Shown here: one piece after another, positions 24,927 through 38,352 of the stretch
Numbering within the stretch: the stretch's first letter is position 1
Layout of the letters: each line of letters starts with the position of its first letter
Assembly (NCBI GenBank): GCA_033239005.1
Contig: BSQZ01000070.1
Span: 203,617-267,616, forward strand
Origin: Lamellibrachia satsuma
Taxonomy: Eukaryota > Annelida > Polychaeta > Sabellida > Siboglinidae
Length of the DNA: 64,000 bases
Reading direction: 5' to 3'
Notes under the pieces: generated by a model
The model's input: only the letters and a program-made list of their open reading frames with translations
The model's database searches: none
Told to the model about the DNA's origin: nothing
Translations under genes and position numbers: made by a program

Positions 24927-25036
24927 TGTGTCCAATAACAAATGTTACAAGCACAAGCCATTAGAGCGATTCATTCCATTAGCGAATGTTGGTTTGTGCA
25001 TAGATTTATCATCAATGTAAGAGTCTGACCAGCCAG
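24926..25036 (-). repeat. Dispersed 111-bp repeat, copy 2, at the broken end of Polinton A
   Basis: Reverse complement of 5,399-5,509 with about one mismatch. It marks the exact truncation point of the Polinton. Confidence 0.9.
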
Positions 25037-26156
25037 CGTGCGTTTAAAAGATATTAAGATAACCATAATTTTCAAAAATATATTTTGAAAAGTCTTCTAA
25101 CTGGACCGTTCCATTTGTATTTGTGAAAGAATGCATGATAGCACGCATAACGCAAGATCTAACGTTAATTACTAAAAACATATTGTGCTGCGTAGTGCAC
25201 TGCCAACGTTTGCGGTTTCTCCATATGCCTTCGTGTTGCCTGCATATGATTACAAGGATTATGCCTCGTCGCCGTGGTACCTATCTGAATCAATTATGTT
25301 GCGCCTATCACCAAAGAGGGCGTGTTTATGCATCATAAGACAAACCGCTGTCGCATTTAGTCGTAGTCATTTCATAGTAACTGTTGTTCACGAAGGTGGA
25401 TCGATGTCAGCATTGCAGGTATGTAGTAACTCCAGCCATATTTTTTAAAATTATGTTGAGTTTCTTAACGAAATATGCTAACAGTCGTCAACTTTGGCAT
25501 GTATTTATGTTATTGAATCATTGCATTGTACGCTAGACAATTATACTGCATTCTGTGTTTTGAAGAAGCAAATATTTAGTTACGTAGCCATGTTTATATT
25601 TATGTTTATCTAACCAACTATTTAAGATTGGTTGCAAAATGTCGTAATTATCACCGTGTTGTATTTACAGACAGATGACACAAATGCACTAGATTATACG
25701 CATTCATTCCTCTTCAGTGAAAGTGCATACATTTGAATAAACTGTACCGTGAAATGCTGGCGAGTCGAGGGATAACGACATCGCTAGAAAAACACGTATT
25801 AACGGCTTGTAGGATATGCCTCCCACTAACCTTCTCTTGTCCTGCACGCAATGGTCCGGGAAGTCATTTCTCACAGACGTAGATATAATGTGTTTTAATA
25901 GTAGGTCTTCTTTGCGCTCGCCAATGAGTACTAAAGTACTACAGAAGTGTAGTCAACGCATTGTTCCAGACTCGACGAGATTTGATCGTGTACATCAGAC
26001 GGCTACATATATAATGGCAGTATAAATGTCCACGTTGACAATAACACTGTGAAGATTAATATCACCTGTAACATATATAATCACTTAATGTCTACAACTT
26101 TAAAAGAGAAACTGAATTGTTAAATCTAACCGGCAATTTGGCATTCTAATGTTAAA
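25037..26156. other. Non-coding host sequence
   Basis: No exon, RNA gene or element is recognised. Confidence 0.4.
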
Positions 26157-26248
26157 AGTAGGGGTGGTCCTGGCGAGCCATACTTGTTTTAACAAGATCT
26201 TGTTAAATCTTGTTAAAACAAGTATGGCTCGCCAGGACCACCCCTACT
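26157..26248. repeat. Perfect 42-bp inverted repeat with 8-nt loop
   Basis: Arms 26,157-26,198 and 26,207-26,248 are exact reverse complements (outer AGTAGGGGTGGTCCTGGCGA), with loop CTTGTTAA. No target duplication is evident. It could be a tiny foldback or MITE, or a source of a hairpin RNA. Confidence 0.95.
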
Positions 26249-27753
26249 AATAATTTGGATACCTAAAATGTAACTTATGCCGGCCCCTTCGAATCCATTC
26301 TCGTGTGTATTTATACGCTGAATTTACTAAATGCAGACTCCGTCAATAGAGGCGTCGTAATTGCCTAAATACCCAATGTGTTTTACCATTGGTTCAACTT
26401 GTTAAACCACCATCCATCTCAACTGCAGGACAGCTACATATTCCGCATGTGTCCTTGCCAAAATTGCAACTTAAACTTTTGGAGCTAGGTATATCCAAAT
26501 TTCCCAGGGCTCTTTCGATTCCCGGCTTTCGTTCACCTACGAGGTTAAAACAATTAAGTAAATGCCACAATTAAATGGCGTTATTTGTTTATTTTGGTAC
26601 AATATGGACTTTGTCAATATTAACTTTGGTTTGGCTACAAGCTACTCTTTTTCAAACCCTGCTTTTCTGTTTTCAATCTAGGTGTTTAATATATCAATTA
26701 AGTAGGTCCAAATAACTTAATACAATTCGTTATTAAAGGTAATAAAACGACGATTGCTTGATATCATATTATATCACATCATGCAGTATATTTATATTTC
26801 CACAACACCGAAAATGGTATTATAATTCAATTAATTAATCATTCAAAATAATACCTACCGGCCTACCTCGATTATGCATATTTTTCCAGAGGTTATCGCC
26901 AAGTTTCGATGTGACGTCACTGGTAACATGGAAGCGAGACTGGGACTTTCCATTAATTCTCCTTTACAGCGATAACGGTTGTTTCGAAGCGCGCGTCAGA
27001 ATGTTGTTTGCGCGGCATTCCGTTGTAGTGCAAACAGTAGTAAGACTAGAGGAACATGTGATTCCTCTAGGTGCCCAACGCGGCCAACTTTACTAAATAA
27101 ATGACCGCGAAAATGAAACTAATATAAAACTCATCAAATGGAGATAGGCGTAGGAGAACGCAAGTTTTTGTTTATTTTATTTTTGTAATTTTTGAACGTT
27201 ATGTGGAAGTAAGAGTAATGTTTGACCATTGACATGTGTACATGTATTTTTAATATATAAGCAGAAAATTGGAGGCTCTCTGTGGTCGTTTTCATGGTTA
27301 GGTCAGAAAGTAAATTAGATCAAGTCGAAGTCTACTGGCCTCAATAAACTGTTCCGATAGAACCGAATCCGAGGATGATTATGTGGTATCATTTGCCGCA
27401 AGATGTTCGAAATCGCTACATTTTACTTTTTTATTCCAGAAAAGTGACATCGCCACCACTCGCCATTGAAACGCGAGTGAAACTATGAATCGTTGCATAA
27501 AAATCACTGATTGAATGTAGGCCCATGTCATCAGTTACGTCACAAAAGCACCTGATTAGTCATCTCATTCATTTCGACTATTACGCGGTCTTTGTGCCTG
27601 AAACGCATTAAATACATCATTTTACCTATAAATCTATAAATGCTTATGTTAACTTTTTATGTTGGTATATTTTACATATAGTACACCGAAAAAGCATTTT
27701 TTATAGTGCCTTATTGTTATTCACTTTAAATCAAATTGGTCTATGCTTTGCAG
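26249..27753. other. Non-coding host sequence upstream of the GPCR
   Basis: No coding exon is supported. An acceptor-like GCTTTGCAG ends at 27,753 and could open the GPCR exon, with the 5' UTR exons further upstream. Confidence 0.4.
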
Positions 27754-27870
27754 GCTGACGAAGAGACAAGCACATCCCGTGTCAGTGTCGCATGTGAAGC
27801 ATTCTAGTGTCATTCAGAATGACGTCCCGTGGAAGCACAGGTGCTAAATGACGCTCGACTATAAAAAGCT

Positions 27871-28905
27871 ATGGTTGCGTTTTTAAACGAAAGTATCTTG
27901 GACGGTGGGTGGAACTTTTCTCGACCGCTGCCATCGAACAATGACTCAACGACAAATATAACCCACGACAACTATGAAAACAGCACTGGCGTAACGAACT
28001 ACCAACAACTTGCGTATGGATTGATCGCTACGCTTGGCATGTTTGGAAACGCTGTAGTTATCTTTGTCATATTACACAGTGCATCGATGCGCAGTAGGTT
28101 TACAAACATCTTGATTTTAAACCAGAGCAGCATTGATTTCGCGACGTCCGTACTAATATTAATAATGAAAACGTTGAACGTTTCTAAAGAAAACTTGTCC
28201 GGAGTGGGCGGTGACATTTTGTGTAAATTCTGGCTGAATGAACTTCCGCTGTGGAGCTTCATGGTATCGTCGTCCTACAGTCTGATAGCTATGACCATTG
28301 AACGGTATATTGGGATTGTGTATCCAATGTTCCATCACACGTCTTTCTCAAAGACAAATGTTATATTCTTAGCTATCGCCTCCTGGTGGCCAGGGCCGAT
28401 ATTGATGTTGTGTTTCATTGTGCCAATGTCCAATGTTATTAATGGCAGTTGTACAATTATTGAAATATCTGACAAATCGTTGAGGAGGGCAAGCGGTGTG
28501 GTGTTCTTCGTAATGCAGTATATAATCCCAATTACTGTGTTTATTACGTGCTACAGCAGGATGTTGACACGTCTACGAACACATATATATCCGGAAGCAT
28601 CAAATCTCTGCCACGAGGCAACGGTCAAGAAGGCGCGCGCCAGACGCAACGTTCTAAAAACTCTGTTGCTCGTCGTTATTGGATATATTCTGTGTAACTC
28701 TTGGAACCAGTTAACTTATCTTGCTTTCAATTTCGGCGCCCCTCTGGACTTTTCGAGCAATTATTACAATTTTACCGTCATAGCGATGTTTGCAAACTGT
28801 TGCATCAATCCTTTCCTGTACGCGCTGCAATATCGTCCGTACCAGAACGAACTGCGGAAAGTTTTCTGTAAACGCGATACATCTGTTGTCAGTGATACGT
28901 CTTAG
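27871..28905 (+). CDS. Rhodopsin-like (class A) G-protein-coupled receptor, single coding exon
   Basis: 344 aa. The extracellular N-terminus has several N-glycosylation sites (NES, NFS, NDS, NIT, NST). Seven membrane segments can be followed: GMFGNAVVIFVILHS (TM1), NQSSIDFATSVLIL (TM2), SYSLIAMTIERYIGIVYP (TM3 end, ERY in place of DRY), a Trp-rich TM4 (IASWWPGPILMLCF), QYIIPITVFITCYSRML (TM5), LKTLLLVVIGYILCNSWNQ (TM6), and NCCINPFLYALQYRPYQNELR (TM7, NPxxY as NPFLY), then a short tail. Cysteines at the start of TM3 and in loop 2 can form the usual disulphide. It looks like invertebrate peptide-type receptors of the galanin/allatostatin kind, but the ligand cannot be told. A TATAAAAAG lies only 11 bp before the ATG, too close for it to start the mRNA; an acceptor at 27,753 is the likelier exon start. 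Confidence 0.9.
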   Translation: MVAFLNESILDGGWNFSRPLPSNNDSTTNITHDNYENSTGVTNYQQLAYGLIATLGMFGNAVVIFVILHSASMRSRFTNILILNQSSIDFATSVLILIMKTLNVSKENLSGVGGDILCKFWLNELPLWSFMVSSSYSLIAMTIERYIGIVYPMFHHTSFSKTNVIFLAIASWWPGPILMLCFIVPMSNVINGSCTIIEISDKSLRRASGVVFFVMQYIIPITVFITCYSRMLTRLRTHIYPEASNLCHEATVKKARARRNVLKTLLLVVIGYILCNSWNQLTYLAFNFGAPLDFSSNYYNFTVIAMFANCCINPFLYALQYRPYQNELRKVFCKRDTSVVSDTS

Positions 28906-28950
28906 CTGCTGTATAGTGACAATCAGTGACACGTCATTTTCAGTAAAATA

Positions 28951-29131
<181 letters not shown>

Positions 29132-29139
29132 TTCATACT

Positions 29140-30185
29140 GTTAGTTCACTACATGATTGATGTTGTTTCTTTACTAAATGATTCGTGTTGCTGGTTCACC
29201 AATTGAATCATGTTGTTGGTTGACTACATGAGTAATGCTGTTTTTCACTAAATTATTTGTGTTGCTAAAAGCAAATAAAAAATTCATTTTACATATCCAA
29301 AGTGTGTTTAATTTACCTGGTAGAGGCTTTCGTCAACCTATCACGTCGACCTCATCAGTACCGGTGACGCTGAATGACGTCATCGTACACGTGAGGCAGT
29401 TCGCAACTGCCCTCGTCTCTGTTGATGGGTGTTCTGGTTTTCCTGATATAGATGGCTTCCTTGATATGCCGGATTCTTCGGTTGGGTTCCTTGTCTACAA
29501 GTTTCACTCCCTCCCAGTCTGTGATGTGGTCGTATGGTCTGTAACGGCTCATGAAGTCGACGAAATAGGTTGACGAAAGCCTCTACCAGGTAAATTAAAC
29601 ACACTTTGGATATGTAAAATGAAAGTTCTCTGATTTGAAAACGAACTATCCTGAAAAATGTTCAGTAATAAAACTAAAGATTTGTGCTGCTGTTTCGCCA
29701 ACTAATTCATTTTGTAGATTGAAAGCATGAATAATGTTGTTTGTTTACTGAATTATTTGAGTTGCTGGTTCGCCAATTGATCCATATTTTTGGTTCATTA
29801 TATGAGTAATTCTATTTGTTTACTAAATGGTTCGTGTTGCTTGTTCACCAACTGATTCACGTTGTTGGTTGATTACATGGGTAATTTCGCTTGTTTACTA
29901 AATGATCCGTATTGCTGAATCACCAATTGATTCATGTTGTTATTTCACATATTGATTCACGTTATTGATTCACTACTTAATTATTTGTACCAATTCCCTA
30001 ACTGATTCATGTTCTTGGTGGTTCTACACGTAATTCGTGAAATGGGTTCACCGACTGATTTATGTTGTTAGTTTATTGCTTGATTCATGTTGTTAGTTCA
30101 CTTCCTGATTCATGTTGCTCTTTCAGTAATTGATTCATGTTCTTGGTTCACCAATTTATTCACGATGTAGGTTTTCGTGTTGTTT
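29140..30185. repeat. Diverged ~60-bp tandem repeat, TGATTCATGTTGTTGGTTCA type
   Basis: Phrases such as ACTAAATGATTCGTGTTGCT, GGTTCACCAATTGATTCATG and TTGGTTCATTACATG recur at least 12 times. The array is interrupted by the Penelope-like insertion at about 29,292-29,622. Confidence 0.85.
29292..29622 (-). mobile_element. Penelope-like element fragment (GIY-YIG endonuclease end) flanked by inverted repeats
   Basis: The centre encodes on the minus strand YDHITDWEGVKLVDKEPNRR, then IRHIKEAIYIRKTRTPINRD, the C-terminal end of a Penelope-type GIY-YIG endonuclease. It is bounded by perfect or near-perfect ~54-bp inverted arms (29,292-29,345 and about 29,566-29,622, containing GGTAGAGGCTTTCGTCAACC and its complement). 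Inverted flanking copies are typical of Penelope insertions. The RT is missing. Confidence 0.7.
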
Positions 30186-30506
30186 TCACGATTTTACTGT
30201 CCACATTTTGCTTATTAAATGTACAGATGTTCCACCAACTAGGTCATGTTGTTTGTTCTCATTTTACTATTTCCTTGCTAAGTTTACAACCCACTAGTTA
30301 ATGAATAATTCCGTAACATAAATTAGGGCTAGCTTCCTGCGGTCAGTTGCATGACAGGTACCCCACATAGTCGGTCAATCTACGCACAACTCCTTAAGTG
30401 CCAACTAGTTGGCCAGATGCTTGGGTGTTCGTCCCAGCTATCATCGAACTGGGTTCCACCAGCGGGACCAATCGATAAATTCGTCAATTCGTCATAAATC
30501 AAGATG

Positions 30507-31720
30507 GTGTGTGTATATAGCATTAACTTCACAGCCTGCAACAGCAATGGGACAAGCTGGGGTGTTACAATTAGTAAATTTATTAATTATTTGACCCTTG
30601 TGAACGTATTTCATGTATGCAACACCACAATTAAGACAACTATATATAATATATACTGTAGCACAATGCATTCTTCAAGTCTGGTGTAAATAAAAAACGC
30701 GTTATCGTTCCATATAACAGTTTTAGAACTGTACACATCCATGTAATGGCAATGATATTTCATAAAAAGAAGCCCCTGCTTCTCAGACATTCATCAATAA
30801 AATGCCTAATGAAATGGTTCTGGTCAAGATAAGTATGCTAATTAATTATTAGCCCAAACAAAATTGTTCAGCTTTCAGTAATTGTTTTGTATACAACAAA
30901 TTATATTTCGTGATAATGGCCCGTACTAGGCTAGATGACACTTAAGAGTGCACGGGCTGCCCCGGGCTGCACCAGGAGTTGTGTTCTACTTTGGGTGGGA
31001 ACACAACTCGGCGCCTGACAGTCATGCAACAGCACCTAATGACTAGGTAGTAATTAGCCTAACTTAGCCTAAGCGTGTGTCATGCAACAGGAAACTGGAT
31101 AGAAATACAATAACTAGTTCTCAACATCTATTATATTTACAAATGAGCTCCCGCTGTCTAATTTAACGTAGTGTCACGTTATATGCGATGGCAAGAACAG
31201 AACTGGAGGGAACGTAATTAAGTTGCTCGTGTGTCAAATGGCAATGTAGAAGTAAAAGCGAGAAAATCGAGAAAGGTGATCAAGCGATGATGGGATTAAT
31301 TAGGAGTTCTATCCGTGGTGTCATATTTAGATGGCGGATCCATACGCTTTCGATTTTGCTTAATGATATGACACTAATTCGGCATTCATTAAAAGTAGAA
31401 ACACCAGCTTGCAACATATGGAATATATCTTTGTCCGGGTCTCTCCTATTTCCGCTTACCTCCCCATATCTTGCACTCTTCCTCGATCTTTCGCTCATTT
31501 AACCATACGCCGGCACACGCACGCACACATAATTGAGTTTGCAAAATCTGGAATGTAATGTGGTTGTTCAGCTTCCATTGATTATCACTACAATATGTGT
31601 GTGTGTGTGTGCGTGTGTGTATGTGTTTGCGTGCGTCCGTGCGTGCGTGTGTTTCAAGTCGCCAAAGCAGGCAACTTTGACAAAAGTCTGCATAACTAAT
31701 GAGGGAAACCATTCTCAACT
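30507..31720. repeat. Duplicated host segment, copy 1
   Basis: Matches 32,964-33,955 with drift: CACAGCCTGCA start, the block GGGCTGCCCCGGG to CACCAGGAGTT, TCATGCAACAGGAAACTGGA, CAACATCTATTATATTTACA, and a terminal GTGT/GCGT microsatellite. No coding content is recognised. Confidence 0.8.
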
Positions 31721-31789
31721 TCAAAACAGGCAAGCGTGCTTCCTACTCTATGTTGTTTTGAAATACATTACATACAAGTCATATATGTA

Positions 31790-32285
31790 AACCACGTTTT
31801 GTTCGACTGCAGATGGCGATCCCAGTTTATGTGTGCTCTTCCTCCTTATTCCCTGCTGTACAGGGGTGGGGGTCAGGTAAATTATTGTCGAGCCACTCTT
31901 ACTCTTCTTTCTTTCCATAGTTTTCTATCGGCCGCCCCCTCTCTACATTTTTTATCCTCCCCTAATCTTCTCATATCCATCCTCACGCAGTCCTCCCATT
32001 TCGGCTGTGGCCTTCCCTTTTCCTGCGTCCTTGATGTTTTTCTACCTCAGCTCTCTTTCCTAGTTTGCCTGCATCCATCCTTACCAAGTGGCCAGCCCAT
32101 CTCATCCTGCTTCCTGCAATCTTTCTGTTAGACTGCATTGCATCCCAACCTCTTTCTTCACGTCGTTCTTCCTTCTTTAGTCAACCCTCTTTGATCTTGT
32201 TATTCGACGCACCTTGTTGTTCTCACAAACTTGCAGCTTATTTTGTTGTTGTTCTGTCAACGCCACTGTTTCCATGACCCCGTCT
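31790..32285 (-). mobile_element. Possible non-LTR retrotransposon 3' tail
   Basis: On the minus strand the stretch around 31,990-32,110 reads like the C-terminal tail after an RT domain (basic, GKRKGR-like and RMDAG-like phrases in broken frames). No catalytic motif is present. Low confidence. Confidence 0.3.
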
Positions 32286-32842
32286 GTTGTGAGAGTAACG
32301 ATCAGCGAGAATATTGCGGATGGAACGTTATTAGAAAAACAAATATAGTTAGGTGGTATATCAATACATGTAAACCAATCTTAAATCACCGACTTTGCTA
32401 GTCTACATTATGATTTAAATTGTACACTAATTGGTAAGATCCAACGTGCTTTACTTTCTTGTAGCGTTAGTATTCACTGATGCCAGCACATCATTGAGGA
32501 AACACGCTCTGTTGCTCCAAAACACTCGTTGTTGAACGAGCGATTTCAACAAGAAGAATGGTGACGTGTCTGGCTGGCAGTGGAACTCGTAGCTTTCGCC
32601 AGAAAGCGAGCGTTTGTCGACGTGCAATTTGATGATGCGCAAAACGAATATTAACAACGGCGTCGGTGTCACATTTGTTTAAATCGTGCTTCGTTGCACA
32701 AACAATAACATGGCGATTATGAAGAGACGACTGCATCATAGGTTTGTTGTGTTTGCTAAGCAGCGTTGGCTAAAACTGTCATTGCTGTCAAAGTACATCA
32801 CACAGGTTTTTATATTGCGACAGTTTTTTTATGGTGGCATGT

Positions 32843-33955
<1,113 letters not shown>

Positions 33956-34356
33956 AGCCCTGGCACAACTGACAACGGCTGTTGATAAATTAGTTACAAA
34001 GAAAAGACCGATTTCAAGCAAAACAGACAAAACAGGACTGCCATCTACGTTGCTGTTTCACACATTCTGGACCGGTCAATAATTGCCGGTGATTGTTGTT
34101 TGGTATTTACATGTATATACGATACCCGAGTGTTGTAAAGTTATTACAAAATAACTGTCGATATATCTCGCGGACACGGTTAGCCTACACCTCTACTGTA
34201 TGTCAACTATTCTAACCACAGTTGTGGAATATTTGGTTGAACTCTCTACCTTTCTTGAGTTCAGAGATCCAGTCATGGGGGTAACACGAAATGGCATGGT
34301 GGCAGCACTGTAGATTTTGTTAAATAAAAAAAATTACCAAACGTTATTTTGGCAAG

Positions 34357-35268
<912 letters not shown>

Positions 35269-35800
35269 TTACCTCACGTCCTCTAGTTCTATTATCTTTC
35301 TTGAGTGAGACAAAATATTTCTATCAATATTGTCATAAACACTTAATATCTTAAAAACCTCAATTTTATGTCCTCTTAACCACCTTGTATCTGTAGTTGT
35401 TAAACCACATTCTTTCAGTCGTTCTTCATAGCTAAGGTGTATCAGTTCTGGAATCATTTCAGTTGCTCAACTCTGTTCAGGCGTTTCTATAGCCTTCTTA
35501 TATCATATGGTCTCCAAGCTTATATACAGTACTCTAAATGAGGCCTAACTATTGCTTTATACATAGGAATAATTAGCTTTTTCTCTTTGTATATTATATT
35601 GCTCCTAGTCAACCCAATGATGTGATTACCCTTCGAAGCTGCAATACCACACTGCTCTAAATCTTTCATACCAACGCTTATTTTAACTTCTAAGTCCTTT
35701 TCTTTTACAGTAGTACCCAGAACAGTATCTCACATTATATGGTTTACATCCAAGTTCAGATGTCCTGAATATAAGCGTTTACATTTCCCAAAACTGCATC
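35269..35800 (-). mobile_element. CR1-like retrotransposon, 3' half, left of Polinton B
   Basis: Minus-strand frames encode the late RT region ([22 protein letters not shown], then IPELIHLSYEERLKECGLTT, RGHKIEVFKILSVYDNIDRN). It picks up exactly where the right-hand half (54,267 onward) leaves off, showing that Polinton B interrupted one CR1 copy. The frame contains stops, so the CR1 was already dead or has decayed since. Confidence 0.85.
35795..35800. repeat. 6-bp target-site duplication (left), TGCATC
   Basis: TGCATC directly precedes the AG terminus of Polinton B and is repeated directly after its CT terminus at 54,267-54,272. Six base pairs is the standard Polinton duplication. Confidence 0.95.
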
Positions 35801-35967
35801 AGTAGTTATAGTGTGCTTTTGAGGGATCAAAAGAGCAGCCCAGTAAAGAGCAACCCAGTAACTTCCGGTATAGAGGCTTCTGGGTAGCCCCCAGCGCCCC
35901 CTAGCGGTGACCTACATCCACCACGAGCGCCCCCTAGCGACTGGAGATAACCCTAACGGTCATAACC
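35801..35967 (+). repeat. Left terminal inverted repeat of Polinton B (167 bp)
   Basis: Starts AGTAGTTATAGTGTGC and ends GGTCATAACC. It matches the reverse complement of 54,100-54,266 except for T versus C in CTAGCGG(T/C)GACC. The two tandem GCGCCCCCTAGCG words inside are also seen in the copy A remnant. Confidence 0.97.
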
Positions 35968-35968
35968 T

Positions 35969-36001
<33 letters not shown>

Positions 36002-36545
36002 TGACCTATGACCGGGTAGTGACCGTGACGAATCATACGTAGTAATTATAGGGTCATTAGTAATTAATAATAGGATCGTTAATTATATCAACTATCAAAG
36101 GGGACTAATGGAGACGAGAAATCAACGCAACACGATAGGGTACGAGTGCACACGTATTTTATTGAGTATAATACAAGCAGCATGGCGATACATCAAGCGT
36201 GGTAGCGTGTAATATCACTACAACTACAACTACGATGAATATATATGAATCGACTTGCGTATGTTGACCATCGCGCCAGAGGTCGTGAGCTTAGGGGTGT
36301 TTCCACCGCGCCAGAGGCTCGAGGATGACGACGACGAGGCGACTTGCGGATGTTTACCATCACGCCAGAGGTCGCGAGCTTACGGGTGGTGCACCACCTC
36401 GCCAGAGGCTCGAACGATGATGATGATGTGGTGTACTACTGCTGCTGCTATGAGCGATAATACAGTGTACCACAATATCGCAGCTGTTTTAAGCCAATCA
36501 AATACGCGGCAATCATTAACTACTGAATAGGTGCCGAATATATCA
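35968..36545. other. Left subterminal region of Polinton B
   Basis: Contains a (TG)n tract (about 35,971-36,001), AT-rich sequence, and two ~70-bp blocks at about 36,255-36,420 built on CGCCAGAGGTCG(T/C)GAGCTTA and CGCCAGAGGCTCGA. These lie downstream of the protease stop, i.e. in the 3' flank of the late gene block. No gene. Confidence 0.7.
36158..36163 (-). terminator. Poly(A) signal AATAAA for the late gene block
   Basis: AATAAA on the minus strand, about 380 bp past the protease stop and the first strong signal after the late genes. It probably ends all leftward late transcripts. Confidence 0.6.
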
Positions 36546-37034
36546 TCAGTCTCTGTAAGATACACGATAGTAGGGTATACCCTTTTTCAATAGTCTCATC
36601 CAATCGAACACTTCAACATCGTTATTGACCAGATTAGTGTGGAACATGTTTACGAAACTCTTCATAGAAGAACCTTTACAACGAAACATTACATAAGCAA
36701 CACAATATTGTCCGCAAACGTTAGACAGAGGACTCTGAAGCCTCTGGGTATTATGAGTCCATTCGGAACAGTGTTTGTTCAGGAAGGTGCGGAACGCTGC
36801 GTAACGAGGCGGCAGTCCGTACGAGCAGAAGTATTCGCCGCGTCCGTCGGCGTCCAGGTACAGCGCTATCCAATGTTCGCCTGGTTCGTCGCCGTTGTCG
36901 GTGTTGCACACGAAGGCTGCGGGCAGAGTGCCGTCTATCGTAGTGGGTAGTCCGTCTCTGGGTACGACGCCGCGAAATATAGTTCTGGTGCACGGGTCCA
37001 CTGCCAGTAGTCTAGCGATCTGCAGGGTGTCCAT
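36546..37034 (-). CDS. Adenain-like cysteine protease, copy B
   Basis: 162 aa. The family is the adenovirus-protease/Ulp1-like cysteine peptidases of Polintons, which mature the capsid. The expected order is visible: a His in GEHWIALY, an acidic residue in the following GRGEYFCSYGLPP, then Gln and the catalytic Cys in LQSPLSNVCGQYCVAYV. The length is short but usual for Polintons. The start lies one base beyond the major capsid stop. Copy A lacks this gene because of its truncation. Confidence 0.92.
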   Translation of the reverse strand: MDTLQIARLLAVDPCTRTIFRGVVPRDGLPTTIDGTLPAAFVCNTDNGDEPGEHWIALYLDADGRGEYFCSYGLPPRYAAFRTFLNKHCSEWTHNTQRLQSPLSNVCGQYCVAYVMFRCKGSSMKSFVNMFHTNLVNNDVEVFDWMRLLKKGIPYYRVSYRD

Positions 37035-37035
37035 T

Positions 37036-38352
37036 TTAGTAGTCGTAGATGACGTTGCGATTCTTGTCGATTTCCAGCACGGACTCGAGCTCGGCGTAGG
37101 CGACGACGTTCACGGTGTTCAGCAGCGCATTGCGGAAATGCACTTCTATGCGCAGGTTGCCCTTTTGTACTAGATGGAAGCAGGGACCATCGCACTGATC
37201 GGGGGTCAGGTCGAAACCGAAGAAGGTGTAGCCGTGTCGGTAGTCGCTGCGAGTCAGTCCGTTCCCTTCGTCCTGCCACAACTTACCGGTCGACGAGAAC
37301 AGACTCATGTAGCTCCTGACAAAGAGGTCGTCTTCGAAATTCGGCTGGAAAGGTTTGGAGGGTATCTGGCGTCCGTCCACGTACACCGCGAGGAAGCTGA
37401 TGGCGTTGTTCTTGGCGTGAAACGGATTCTTGTCGTACGCTCCCTTGTAGGCATCGTTATCGATGCAGCACAGCACCAGACGTTTCGGCAGGGTGCCGAG
37501 GAACAGGTTCTCGTACGTGTGCGAGCGAGTGCCGGCAGGAATGGAGTACACCTTGCACTCGACGGACCGCATCGGATACTTGACCGTGCTCTTGTCCAAA
37601 GCCTTGACGTGTGCTATCTGCACGCTGGGATTCACGGTGACTTTCTTTGCAAACAAGCAGGCATTGACTATTTGTATCTTGTAATCGGGATTGGCTCCAC
37701 CAGCCATGAGTGCAAAAGCAGGTTTACTACGCACCAGTCGGATCTTGACGTCGACGCCGTTGATGAGGAATTTATCCTGCAGAAAGAGGTCCACGTGGAG
37801 ACGGCCCATCATATCGACAACACGGCTCCTCAGGATGTGCCCTCGTCGAGCCACGAACCCTTCGTTAGCTGCGGGTCCGTCGGCTATCTCGACGGCGTCC
37901 ATGCGAGTGGCCGTGTCCTTGTGCCACAGCTGACTCGTCAGTTGCGTGTCCTTGGCATCTGGACCGTAGCTGAGCAACGTCTCTATGAGAGCGCGATACG
38001 CATACGTGTTGGTCGAAGGGGTCACGAGCGTATTGTTCAGGGAGACGTCGGCTTGACTGATCAGTGCATGCAGCCAGTTATTCACCGGTCCCACGGGATC
38101 GGCCAAGTCGAGATCGTCCCCGTTGGCTCGTGTCACCTTCGCCTGCACGTGCAGTATCGTGTTGGCGAGATCCAGGTAATCGTCTCCCGATCCGGGTATG
38201 AGGAATTCTATGGGTCCACCCGAGTCCAGCGAGGACAAGGGCTGATGTTCCACTACGTGACTGTCGATGATGCTGGTCTGAGTGGGGGGTACTGTAAAGA
38301 GATCCAGCTCGCTCTTGACCCCTTCACACGACTGTTTATGTACGAATGCCAT
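37036..38352 (-). CDS. Major capsid protein (hexon-like double jelly-roll), copy B
   Basis: 438 aa, intact. Proteins of this type are often named F54H12.2-like in animal genomes and were shown by structure prediction to be the double jelly-roll capsomer of Polintons. Visible landmarks: SCEGVKSELDLFTV near the start, DSHVVEHQPL, then FLIPGSGDDYLDLANT, SQADVSLNNTLV, YRALIETLLSYG, LINGVDVKIRLV, VYVDGRQIPSKPFQP and DLTPDQCDGPCFHLVQKG. The start overlaps the end of the upstream basic protein gene by 17 bp. It would trimerise into capsid faces. Confidence 0.95.
   Translation of the reverse strand: MAFVHKQSCEGVKSELDLFTVPPTQTSIIDSHVVEHQPLSSLDSGGPIEFLIPGSGDDYLDLANTILHVQAKVTRANGDDLDLADPVGPVNNWLHALISQADVSLNNTLVTPSTNTYAYRALIETLLSYGPDAKDTQLTSQLWHKDTATRMDAVEIADGPAANEGFVARRGHILRSRVVDMMGRLHVDLFLQDKFLINGVDVKIRLVRSKPAFALMAGGANPDYKIQIVNACLFAKKVTVNPSVQIAHVKALDKSTVKYPMRSVECKVYSIPAGTRSHTYENLFLGTLPKRLVLCCIDNDAYKGAYDKNPFHAKNNAISFLAVYVDGRQIPSKPFQPNFEDDLFVRSYMSLFSSTGKLWQDEGNGLTRSDYRHGYTFFGFDLTPDQCDGPCFHLVQKGNLRIEVHFRNALLNTVNVVAYAELESVLEIDKNRNVIYDY

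Noticed and set aside
27860..27868. TATAAAAAG as the GPCR promoter
   Set aside because: It is only 11 bp before the ATG, so transcription would start inside the coding region. An upstream splice acceptor is more likely.
36255..36530. Short plus-strand open frame at the Polinton B left end
   Set aside because: It spans the subterminal repeat blocks, has no homologue in copy A and no family motif. It was judged to be 3'-flank DNA.
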